Assembly (NCBI GenBank): GCA_033807695.1
Contig: CM066300.1
Coordinates: 1 to 64,000, forward strand
Direction: 5' to 3'
DNA length: 64,000 nucleotides
From: Daedaleopsis sinensis
Lineage: Eukaryota; Basidiomycota; Agaricomycetes; Polyporales; Polyporaceae
This document shows positions 1 through 11,600 of this stretch, piece by piece; within the stretch, counting starts at the first letter, position 1; each line of letters starts with the position of its first letter. A model generated the notes under the pieces. It had not been told where the DNA came from and searched no databases. It saw only the letters and a program-made list of their open reading frames with translations. Made by a program: the position numbers and the translations under genes.

Positions 1-2940
1 GGACCATTCAAGTTGGCTACTATATATATTGCAGTGTTACTGTTGCGAAGCACTGGTCTGTAATAAGGTACCAGGTTAACTATTTACAGCAACATTCTAT
101 TCTTTGGCTATAGGAATTCTATGGTCGCACAATTATGGCAAGGCAAGGCTCGCACAACCAATGCTAGAGGTGCATCTATACAAAATGTTGCGGTTTGCTA
201 CACTGTATGTAAATATTGTGCGAAGCAGTGCAAGGCTACTATGTGCAATATAAATTATTGTAGTGCTGCATCTAATATTGTGCGGTGATAATATCAGAGG
301 TTGTACTTTGCGTGCAGCATGCTTTGCACGATTTGTACCTGCATATATATTCTTTACATCTAATAGTGTACTATTATTCATAGCTGAGTGTTGTGCTGCA
401 CATTCCCTCTACAATAAAATATTGCTGCACTGTACTATACTACATTAATGTTGCGCAGTAATTAATCTGTACTAGTTCAAGCATTGACTTCAGCATATTA
501 TTGTGCGAAGCATGTAATATTATCACAATAGTAATTATCAGCAGAGTAAGAACAGCAGGAGAAGTAAGTAGTGTAATAGATATTGTGTAGGGGCACAACA
601 ACAACAACCACCTATAATAAAATATTGCGGACTCATACTATACCACATCAATGTTGCACTCCTAGTGTTATAATCCCAGGAATTAGCCCCTAATTCCTGA
701 TGACGAGGTGATGACGAGGCCGTATCTCCTGAACCGTCGCCCGGAACCTGATGACGAGGTACCTCTCGGGCATCGTGGGAATCGGGGCTACGCAATGAGC
801 ACTCAATCGTGGCTGTGCATCGCCTCCCCGTGGCGCTAGGTGGGAAAAGGTGTAGTGACGAGGTGATGACGAGGTGACAAAGGGCCCTGCTGCCTGAACC
901 GTGCGCGGGAACCTGATGACGAGGTACCATTTTGGCATCGTGAGAAGCATGGCTTTCCGACGGGTGCACGATTGTGGCTGTGCGCCCAGTTTCCGTGGAG
1001 TTATGGGGTGATCTCTGCCGTCTCTACTTTTTGAAGGGTTCTTATTAGTATTTCTAATAGTCTGCTATAAGTAGGTGTCACTATTGACCGCACCTGGGCG
1101 CTTAGTCAGCGTTTAAGCGCCCAAAAAGGCAAGGAAGCGTTTACATTTTTTGTAGTCCTGTGCGAGGGCTTTCTAAACGTATCAATTTTACGTTCTAACA
1201 CTCATTAGTTAAGGAGTTATAAGGGTTACAAGATAGCCGGTACAATAGAATACACCATATAAGGGGGCAATGACGAACCAGCGACGAACCGGCGACGAGA
1301 AGTGACAAGGGGCTGTACCGGCTGAACCGTCGCCCGGAACCTGATGACGAGGTACCATTTTGGTATTGTGGGAACTAGGGCTATCCAATGGCTGCACGAT
1401 TGTGGCTGTGCGTCCTAGTGTTATAATACTGGGAACTTGGGGCTAATTCCTGGTGCCGAGGTGGTGCCGAAGTGCCGACAGGGCCATAGCTCCTCAACCG
1501 TTGCTCAGAACCTGGTGCCAAGGTACCTCATGGGCATCGTGAGAATCAGGGCTATACGTTGGGGTTATGGTTATGGCTGTGCACGTCCACCTGAATAAGC
1601 TGTGGCCTATTTTCACTCAGATACTAGCGGTGCCGAGGTACTGTTGAGCCTCTACTGCATCAGGTAGCCTGCGGCACCTGGTGCCAAGGTACTGTGAGCA
1701 CACCCCTGCATTCAGAGCTTTCCAACGCAGGTACAAGCATTGCAATATGTAAAGATATGGCGGAGTTATGGAGCAATTAGTAGCGGATGGTAGTGCATTC
1801 AAGCAAAACAAGCACACTTTCCCACGCTAAAATGCGAAATAAGCGCCCATTCCTGCTATTTACAGGATTGAGCGCTTTTTTGCTTACTAAGCGCCCCTGT
1901 AGTGCACTTAAGTATTGTAACAAGTGGTTTTTGAAGGGTCATTAGAAGGGTTGCTATTAGTAGGGCTTATCACTGGTTCTATTGACCGCACCTGGGCGCT
2001 TAGTAAGCGAAAAAGCGCCCAAAAAGGCGAAGTAGCATTTTTGTTTTTTGTAGCCAGGGTCAGTAGCTTTCTGACTATATCAATATCCCTTTGTTATCTG
2101 CATTAGTTAAGGAGTTATTGGCGATACAAAAGTAACGAAATAAGCGCCCAAAAAGGCGAACAAGCGTTTTCGTTTTTTGTAGCTCTGGTCAATAGCTTTC
2201 TAACTATACTAGTTTCACTTGATTATAGTCAATAGATAAAAAGTTATGGGCCATACAAGTTGGCTACTATATATATTGCAGTGTTACTGTTGCGAAGCGC
2301 TGGTCTGTAATAAGGTACTAGGTTAACTATTTACAGCAACATTCTATTCTTTGGCTGTAGGAATTCTATGGTTGCACAATTGTGGCAAGGCAAGACTCGC
2401 ACAACCAATGCTAGAGGTGCATCTATACAAAATGTTGCGATGCACTACACTGTATATAAATATTGTGCGAAGCAGTGCAAGGCTACCATGTGGTATAAAT
2501 TATTGTAGTGCTGCATCTAATATTGTGCGGTGATAATATCAGAGGTTGTACTTTGCGTGCAGCATGCTTTGCACGATTTGTACCTGCATATATATTCTTT
2601 ACATCTGATAGTGTACTATTATTCACAGCTGAGTGTTGTGCTGCACATTCCCTCTATAATAAAATATTGCTGCACTGTACTATACTAGATTAATGTTGCG
2701 CAGTAATTAATCTGTACTTGTTCAAGCATTGACTTCGGCATATTATTGTGTGAAGCATGTAATATTATCACAATGGTAACCATCAGCAGGGTAAGAACAG
2801 CAGGATAAGTAAGTAGTGTAACAACAGCAGGATAAGTAAGTAGTGTAATGTATATTGTGCGGCGGCACAACAACTACCGCCTATAATAACATATTGCAGA
2901 CTCATACGATACCACATATTATTGTGCGTCATGACATTAC
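1..2940 (-). repeat. AT-rich tandem repeat, left arm
   Basis: Mirror copy of the array at 4855-7795. Bases 1-560 are a direct repeat of about 2245-2800, so the arm holds one complete ~2.25 kb unit and part of a second. The sequence is AT-rich compared with the genes in the window, and all frames are short and broken. Internal sub-repeats centre on a short block reading CCTTTTTGGGCGCTT and its complement, followed by an AAGCGCCC block and GGTGCGGTCAATAG. No coding capacity is supported. Confidence 0.85.
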
Positions 2941-3469
2941 ATCAAGTGTTGACTTCAGGACACTATATGGCGAAGCATGAAAGGTGACTATCACTAGTAC
3001 TGCAATGACCATAATCTGCACCGGTATAGTAATGAACTGCAGCATACTAGTGTGCGAAGCAAGTAACAGTGAAGTCATAGTAAATATCAGCATGGTAGGC
3101 AAGTACTGGCAAAGGGTGGTGTGGCGCAACATTTATTGTGAGTAGTGTAAGTCTAACCCCCCGCTATAGTTGGGCAGGGCTACAAATTGTTACAGGTAGC
3201 AGTATACCAGTTACGGCAGTGTCAGTAACAAAGTGCAGTACAGTGTTAAAGAGCGGAGTTAAAGTGTGAGTAATGCATGTTGCGAAGGAGTGTAAGAGAT
3301 GTTGGAGTGCAGTAAGTAGGGAATGTTGGGCAACAGTAAGTAGTGTTGTACATGAAGTTATTTATAGTGTACTCCAAGGGGTGACTTAGGGTTAAACACA
3401 TACATTTTATAAGGTTTAGCTATTACACCCCCGGGAACGATGCGGTATTGGTCAATGATCTCTCTTGTT

Positions 3470-4326
3470 ATAAGTTAGAACAGCGTAACACACAGTAGAG
3501 CCCTTGCAAGATCAAGGGACCTAATGCGCCGTGGAGCCGGGAACGTAAACAGTCCTCGTTCGCGACCACCATAACACTTCTTCGGCGCTGACCTACATTG
3601 TGTGCTCGTCGTGGACTCGGAGAATTGTTGTGAAGGTCGCGAACGAGGACCCATCACGGTCGCGACCCCATCACACATTAGGCTCCTTGAGGCCCCAGAG
3701 GCTCTAACAGGACTTCGGCAGGAAGGCATTACGATCTGCAGTGCATGCTAGTCTGAGAGAGCCCTCTGGGGTCTCTGACCTCTACTGTGGACTCGAAATG
3801 GACTTGGAGAATCGTTATGGTGGTCGCGAACGAGCACCCGTCTCGTTCGCGGCCCCGCGGCGCATTAGGACGTGTGAATTTGCAGAGGCTCTAACGAGTT
3901 GTGCGCAGGCAGGTATAATAATATTGTGTGGTTTGCCGGAGGGCCGCGAACGTGACGGGTCCTCGTTCGCGACCGTCACAACGCTTCTCCGAGTCCACGA
4001 CGAGCACACAATATAGGTCAGAGACCCCAGAGGGCTCTCTCAGACTAGCATGCACTGCAGATCGTAATGCCTTCCTGCCGAAGTCCTGTTAGAGCCTCTG
4101 GGGCCTCAAGGAGCCTAATGTGTGATGGGGTCGCGACCGTGATGGGTCCTCGTTCGCGACCTTCACAACAATTCTCCGAGTCCACGACGAGCACACAATG
4201 TAGGTCAGCGCCGAAGAAGTGTTATGGTGGTCGCGAACGAGGACTGTTTACGTTCCCGGCTCCACGGCGCATTAGGTCCCTTGATCTTGCAAGGGCTCTA
4301 CTGTGTGTTACGCTGTTCTAACTTAT
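3470..4326. repeat. GC-rich palindrome core with CGCGAACGAG hairpins
   Basis: This is the inner part of both arms and the spacer. It differs in composition from the rest of the arms and contains many copies of GTCGCGAACGAG and its complement. Some copies face each other as hairpins, for example 3822-3854 (GGTCGCGAACGAG against CTCGTTCGCGGCC) and about 3942-3974. The 3783-4014 spacer is itself a partly matching inverted repeat, so the palindrome decays rather than stops at its centre. Confidence 0.7.
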
Positions 4327-4854
4327 AACAAGAGAGATCATTGACCAATACCGCATCGTTCCCGGGGGTGTAATAGCTAAACCTTATAAAATGTATGTGT
4401 TTAACCCTAAGTCACCCCTTGGAGTACACTATAAATAACTTCATGTACAACACTACTTACTGTTGCCCAACATTCCCTACTTACTGCACTCCAACATCTC
4501 TTACACTCCTTCGCAACATGCATTACTCACACTTTAACTCCGCTCTTTAACACTGTACTGCACTTTGTTACTGACACTGCCGTAACTGGTATACTGCTAC
4601 CTGTAACAATTTGTAGCCCTGCCCAACTATAGCGGGGGGTTAGACTTACACTACTCACAATAAATGTTGCGCCACACCACCCTTTGCCAGTACTTGCCTA
4701 CCATGCTGATATTTACTATGACTTCACTGTTACTTGCTTCGCACACTAGTATGCTGCAGTTCATTACTATACCGGTGCAGATTATGGTCATTGCAGTACT
4801 AGTGATAGTCACCTTTCATGCTTCGCCATATAGTGTCCTGAAGTCAACACTTGA

Positions 4855-7800
4855 TGTAATGTCATGACGCACAATAATATGTGGTATCGTATGAGTCTGC
4901 AATATGTTATTATAGGCGGTAGTTGTTGTGCCGCCGCACAATATACATTACACTACTTACTTATCCTGCTGTTGTTACACTACTTACTTATCCTGCTGTT
5001 CTTACCCTGCTGATGGTTACCATTGTGATAATATTACATGCTTCACACAATAATATGCCGAAGTCAATGCTTGAACAAGTACAGATTAATTACTGCGCAA
5101 CATTAATCTAGTATAGTACAGTGCAGCAATATTTTATTATAGAGGGAATGTGCAGCACAACACTCAGCTGTGAATAATAGTACACTATCAGATGTAAAGA
5201 ATATATATGCAGGTACAAATCGTGCAAAGCATGCTGCACGCAAAGTACAACCTCTGATATTATCACCGCACAATATTAGATGCAGCACTACAATAATTTA
5301 TACCACATGGTAGCCTTGCACTGCTTCGCACAATATTTATATACAGTGTAGTGCATCGCAACATTTTGTATAGATGCACCTCTAGCATTGGTTGTGCGAG
5401 TCTTGCCTTGCCACAATTGTGCAACCATAGAATTCCTACAGCCAAAGAATAGAATGTTGCTGTAAATAGTTAACCTAGTACCTTATTACAGACCAGCGCT
5501 TCGCAACAGTAACACTGCAATATATATAGTAGCCAACTTGTATGGCCCATAACTTTTTATCTATTGACTATAATCAAGTGAAACTAGTATAGTTAGAAAG
5601 CTATTGACCAGAGCTACAAAAAACGAAAACGCTTGTTCGCCTTTTTGGGCGCTTATTTCGTTACTTTTGTATCGCCAATAACTCCTTAACTAATGCAGAT
5701 AACAAAGGGATATTGATATAGTCAGAAAGCTACTGACCCTGGCTACAAAAAACAAAAATGCTACTTCGCCTTTTTGGGCGCTTTTTCGCTTACTAAGCGC
5801 CCAGGTGCGGTCAATAGAACCAGTGATAAGCCCTACTAATAGCAACCCTTCTAATGACCCTTCAAAAACCACTTGTTACAATACTTAAGTGCACTACAGG
5901 GGCGCTTAGTAAGCAAAAAAGCGCTCAATCCTGTAAATAGCAGGAATGGGCGCTTATTTCGCATTTTAGCGTGGGAAAGTGTGCTTGTTTTGCTTGAATG
6001 CACTACCATCCGCTACTAATTGCTCCATAACTCCGCCATATCTTTACATATTGCAATGCTTGTACCTGCGTTGGAAAGCTCTGAATGCAGGGGTGTGCTC
6101 ACAGTACCTTGGCACCAGGTGCCGCAGGCTACCTGATGCAGTAGAGGCTCAACAGTACCTCGGCACCGCTAGTATCTGAGTGAAAATAGGCCACAGCTTA
6201 TTCAGGTGGACGTGCACAGCCATAACCATAACCCCAACGTATAGCCCTGATTCTCACGATGCCCATGAGGTACCTTGGCACCAGGTTCTGAGCAACGGTT
6301 GAGGAGCTATGGCCCTGTCGGCACTTCGGCACCACCTCGGCACCAGGAATTAGCCCCAAGTTCCCAGTATTATAACACTAGGACGCACAGCCACAATCGT
6401 GCAGCCATTGGATAGCCCTAGTTCCCACAATACCAAAATGGTACCTCGTCATCAGGTTCCGGGCGACGGTTCAGCCGGTACAGCCCCTTGTCACTTCTCG
6501 TCGCCGGTTCGTCGCTGGTTCGTCATTGCCCCCTTATATGGTGTATTCTATTGTACCGGCTATCTTGTAACCCTTATAACTCCTTAACTAATGAGTGTTA
6601 GAACGTAAAATTGATACGTTTAGAAAGCCCTCGCACAGGACTACAAAAAATGTAAACGCTTCCTTGCCTTTTTGGGCGCTTAAACGCTGACTAAGCGCCC
6701 AGGTGCGGTCAATAGTGACACCTACTTATAGCAGACTATTAGAAATACTAATAAGAACCCTTCAAAAAGTAGAGACGGCAGAGATCACCCCATAACTCCA
6801 CGGAAACTGGGCGCACAGCCACAATCGTGCACCCGTCGGAAAGCCATGCTTCTCACGATGCCAAAATGGTACCTCGTCATCAGGTTCCCGCGCACGGTTC
6901 AGGCAGCAGGGCCCTTTGTCACCTCGTCATCACCTCGTCACTACACCTTTTCCCACCTAGCGCCACGGGGAGGCGATGCACAGCCACGATTGAGTGCTCA
7001 TTGCGTAGCCCCGATTCCCACGATGCCCGAGAGGTACCTCGTCATCAGGTTCCGGGCGACGGTTCAGGAGATACGGCCTCGTCATCACCTCGTCATCAGG
7101 AATTAGGGGCTAATTCCTGGGATTATAACACTAGGAGTGCAACATTGATGTGGTATAGTATGAGTCCGCAATATTTTATTATAGGTGGTTGTTGTTGTTG
7201 TGCCCCTACACAATATCTATTACACTACTTACTTCTCCTGCTGTTCTTACTCTGCTGATAATTACTATTGTGATAATATTACATGCTTCGCACAATAATA
7301 TGCTGAAGTCAATGCTTGAACTAGTACAGATTAATTACTGCGCAACATTAATGTAGTATAGTACAGTGCAGCAATATTTTATTGTAGAGGGAATGTGCAG
7401 CACAACACTCAGCTATGAATAATAGTACACTATTAGATGTAAAGAATATATATGCAGGTACAAATCGTGCAAAGCATGCTGCACGCAAAGTACAACCTCT
7501 GATATTATCACCGCACAATATTAGATGCAGCACTACAATAATTTATATTGCACATAGTAGCCTTGCACTGCTTCGCACAATATTTACATACAGTGTAGCA
7601 AACCGCAACATTTTATATAGATGCACCTCTAGCATTGGTTGTGCGAGCCTTGCCTTGCCACAATTGTGCGACCATAGAATTCCTATAGCCAAAGAATAGA
7701 ATGTTGCTGTAAATAGTTAACCTAGTACCTTATTACAGACCAGCGCTTCGCAACAGTAACACTGCAATATATATAGTAGCCAACTTGAATGGTCCATAAC

Positions 7801-8629
7801 TTTTTATCTGTTGACTATAATCAAGTGAAACTAGTATGGTTAGAAAGCTATTGAACAGGGCTACAAAAAACAAAAACGCTTGTTCGCCCTTTTGGGCGCT
7901 TATTTTGTTACTTTTGTATCGCCCATAGCTCCTTAACTAATGCAGATAACAAAGTGATACTGATATAGTCAGAAAGCTACTGACCCTGGCTACAAAAAAC
8001 CAAAATGCTACTTCGCCTTTTCGGGCGCTTTTTCGCTTACTAAGCGCCCAGGTGCGGTCAATACAACCAGTTATAAGCCCTACTAATAGCAACCCTTCTA
8101 ATGACCCTTCAAAAACCACTTGTTACAATACTTAAGCGCACTACAGGGGCGCTTAGTAAGCAAAAAAGCGCTCAATCCTGTAAATAGCAGGAATGGGCGC
8201 TTATTTCGCATTTTAGCGTGGGAAAGTGTGCTTGTTTTGCTTGAATGCACTACCATCCGCTACTAATTGCTCCATAACTCCGCCATATCTTTACATATTG
8301 CAATGCTTGTACCTGTGTTGGAAAGCTCTGAATGCAGGGGTGTGCTCACAGTACCTTGGCACCAGGTGCCGCAGGCTACCTGATGCAGTAGAGGCTCAAC
8401 AGTACCTCGGCACCGCTAGTATCTGAGTGAAAATAGGCCACAGCTTATTCAGGTGGACGTGCACAGCCATAACCATAACCCCAACATATAGCCCTGATTC
8501 TCACGATGCCCATGAGGTACCTTGGCACCAGGTTCTGAGCAACGGTTGAGGAGCTATGGCCCTGTTGGCACTTCGGCACCACCTCGGCACCAGGAATTAG
8601 CCCCAAGTTCCCAGTATTATAACACTAGG
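4855..8629 (+). repeat. AT-rich tandem repeat, right arm and extension
   Basis: One ~2.25 kb unit runs from about 4880 to 7130. A second, partial unit from about 7131 to 8629 repeats it (5103 matches 7348, 5690 matches 7937; period ~2245-2247). The unit contains three related blocks with the GGGCGCTT / AAGCGCCC motif and several ~100-150 bp blocks with CACAGCC...GGTACCTCGTCATCAGG or the variant GGTACCTTGGCACCAGG. The sequence TATAACACTAGG closes sub-blocks at about 6370-6382 and 7117-7129, and ends the array at 8629, directly against gene B. No open reading frame is convincing. A satellite or non-autonomous mobile element is possible. Confidence 0.85.
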
Positions 8630-8632
8630 CCG

Positions 8633-11600
8633 CTGTTGGAGTGCAACATGTTAACGGTAAGTGCGGGTTAGCGACAGATTTGAAAACACATCACTAACAG
8701 TGCTTTTTGTTCCATACGGTCATGCCCTCGCCAGGGTTCGACTCCACGTGCCGTCGCAAAGGAGAATCCTCATGGATCCAGCAGAGAAAGACGACCATCG
8801 CCTGAGAAAAATACAGCGAGGGGGTGAGGCCTTTGACCTTGCGTGTCGTCCAAGGAATGTTGCGGAACAGTGTGATGCTCTGCTCAGCGGGACGATTGCC
8901 CCATTTGTTCAGAGCATCCCGCACATCGGGGCTGCCGCCCGACGGCCAGAAGACGTGTGGCGTCATTTTGGCCAGCAGGAAGGCCAGGTGCCGGGCGAGT
9001 CGCGCGCGCCAGTCCCCCGAATGCTGTTGGAGGAACTTCTTCGCCCACGTATACCACGCGACGGTCAGCGGGTCGTCGACAACCCCTTCCGCATCCGAGA
9101 CGTCAAAGTCCACCGGCAACGAGTTGTGGGACAGGAACTTGTGGTAGTCGTCGATGCTGGTACTCTTCGTGCTCCATGGCGCGTTCGCGTCGCTTGCCCG
9201 GACCGCTTTCGCGGTCTGGATGAGGTTCAAGTCCATACGGTCTTCGTTGGACATGGGTGTCGCAGCGTTCAAACGCGTGCGAGCGGAGTTCGGCAGGCCG
9301 ATGAGCGTCCATGCCTGGGGAGTTGGATCGCGCTGTCTGCGATCGGAGAGGTCGGGGTAAAAGTTGATCGCGGCCTCGTGCACGCACGTCTCCAGCACGC
9401 TCTTGATTTCGTGTTCCGCCTCCGCCTGGGTGGCTGTCGGCGAGACGCGCAACAGGCATTGCGCGACCGCAGTGCGGAACACCGACCATGCTCGTCCCCG
9501 CGACCACAGAGGTGACCGCACACCGTTCAGCGAGGTGGCAGTCGAGATCTTGTAGAGCCTGTCCACAAAGTCCCGTGGGGAGCACGAGTCGGTCACCGAA
9601 CGCTGCAGACCCTCACCGTACATCCCACGCTCACGCTCCACGATCCGTGCGAGGAGCCAGTAGGGATTGGTAGTGTTGTCGCCCCAGGTCAACGGCTGTT
9701 CGAGCTTCTTCCAGACATTGAAGTGATTGCGACGCGCCGTCATCCATATGCGATCGGGGTGCGACTTGTCCGTAGGCACCAAGGCGTCGTCCGCATCCAG
9801 GGCGTTGCTCACGAGCGTTCGGACGTCCTCAATGTACGCAGCGACCGCAATGCGGCAAACTCGGATGAGCTGGTCCTGAGTCGCGGCGAGAGAGTGGGCG
9901 GGACCAGAGTCCTTCTCCAGGGCAAGCAGCATCTGGAAATTGCTCAGATATCCCTGGGGTAGTAGAGCAGCAGTTAGCGAACATCTCGCACACAGAATCC
10001 ACCTACTCACCAGAAAGTGGTCCTGTCCATACGTCAGCTCCTGTGCGCGCTTCGACGCGAGGTACGGCATGTTCGTGCGTCGGTCATACGGCCAGAGCGA
10101 GAGCAGGATGTGAGGCTGCGTGTTCGTGACGCCGCCGAACGTGAGGATGTCGGAGAACATCGGCATGCAGCCGTCCTTCAACGCGCGCGACGCCCAAATA
10201 CGGTTCATGAGCCCCGTCGTGAGCACGCCTGCGAAACCGGTGTGTGCGAAGTTGAGGAGGCGTTCGCAGACGGCCATCATTTCAACATACTGCGGCGCAG
10301 GAGCTGCCTGCAGACGGAGAATCCACGGTTGCCTTCGCGTGCCAGCCTCCTGAGCGTTGACCCGTGATCCGCTCGCACCCTGGCTCCCAGCCTGAGTCGG
10401 CGGAGGCGTGTTATATGCAGACGCAGCCCGCTGACTGCTAGGTGCACCTGCCCTCGGTACACGGTTCGCAAGAGTGGCGCACACCTGGGTCGGTTGACTC
10501 AGACGTTCACGCCACAGGACCTCCATCAACGCGGTGATAGGATACGTCGTGTCGAGATAGATACGTGGGAAGACCTGCATTCACATTGAACAAAGGCATT
10601 AACCCGGATAGAACGTGTTTTCGAAACGCGGCACTAACCTTGGGCATGAGCAAGACCGACGTGGTTTTCAGTGCGGTCAACACCGAAGGATGCGCTCCAA
10701 AGTCCAGCAACTGGCTGATCACCGAATTGTAGAAGCCGTCGTCGTCGTCGAAGACCTCGGGGTCCATGCGGTGCGGATGGCATCGGAAAACGTTCTCGAG
10801 GCGCAGGTACCGGTCCGCGCCCGCCTGACGAATCTTATCTGCGAGCTGCTGATGAGGGAGACGGTGCTGCGCGTAGAACAGCAAGTTCTTCGCGTGCAAC
10901 TCGGCCTTGGCACTGCGAGCGTATGACCCTGTGACAACCCCCGTTAAGGGGCCGGTCTGAGCGAGATGGAGGCGTGCCGAGGCGCGAACGCGGTGCGCAA
11001 GCGTGTTGTAGCATTGGGAGCTCACGGGCTCCACGCACAGGCCTCGACGGTCGACGTCACGGATACGATTGTGAAGCTGGTAGAGCAGAGGCATCATCGG
11101 CTGAATGAACCCTCGCGCCTGCCACTGTCCGACGCTCGGAATGAAACAGTGAGGGTATCGAGTGTGGGGGACGTCGTTGGCACGCAGACGACGGTGAACC
11201 TCTTCCTCGTCGATATCGTCCATGTCCTCGTCCCGTAGGCCTTGGCCGAGTCCCCGCTCATCCGCGTACTCGTCATCGAAGTCGCCGTTGATAGGAACAG
11301 TCGACGGCGCGACAAACAGGGAATGGACCTTGCTGAGGTCCTGTAGCACTCCCGCGACTGGCCACTCCGATCCGTCCGGACACTGTGGAGTGCGGCGAGG
11401 TACCCGCCGCCCGCTCGCATTGTAGATCGGAATCTCTTCGTCCAGTGGGTTGTACAGCGGAAGATCTTCAAGCTCCTCGACAGTCTCGAATAACCGCCGC
11501 GTGGTAGGGTTGGCAGAGTCGTAGATGTCTTCGTGCTCCTCGAAAATATCATCGGGATCCACTTCAGCCCATTGCGGAGGAATGATAACCCTGCAGGCAA

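Larger units (their letters stand above)
1..7795. repeat. Giant palindrome (inverted repeat, ~3.78 kb arms)
   Basis: Bases 1-3782 are the reverse complement of 4014-7795, with paired coordinates summing to 7796. Every translated frame of the left arm reappears on the opposite strand at the mirrored position. The inner arms look identical. The outermost ~200 bases show a few mismatches, for example near 38, 72, 139 and 180 against their mirror positions. The arms are separated by an imperfect ~230-bp spacer (3783-4014). The left arm is cut by the window edge, so the palindrome may be longer. No transposase or other protein gene is visible in it. It may be a real fold-back structure or an assembly fold-over; the outer mismatches argue mildly for a real one. 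Confidence 0.93.

Noticed and set aside
538..969. 143-codon frame in the AT-rich repeat (mirrored at 6827-7258)
   Set aside because: Built from the repeated CACAGCC/GGTACCTCGTCATC blocks; it is broken in other copies of the repeat.
8731..8745. GGTTCGACTCC, a B-box match
   Set aside because: It lies in an exon of gene B with no A-box or cloverleaf around it.
8661..9515. 284-codon plus-strand open frame, and many others opposite genes A, B and OPT
   Set aside because: High GC at third positions opens antisense frames; the minus strand has the spliced, phase-consistent model here.
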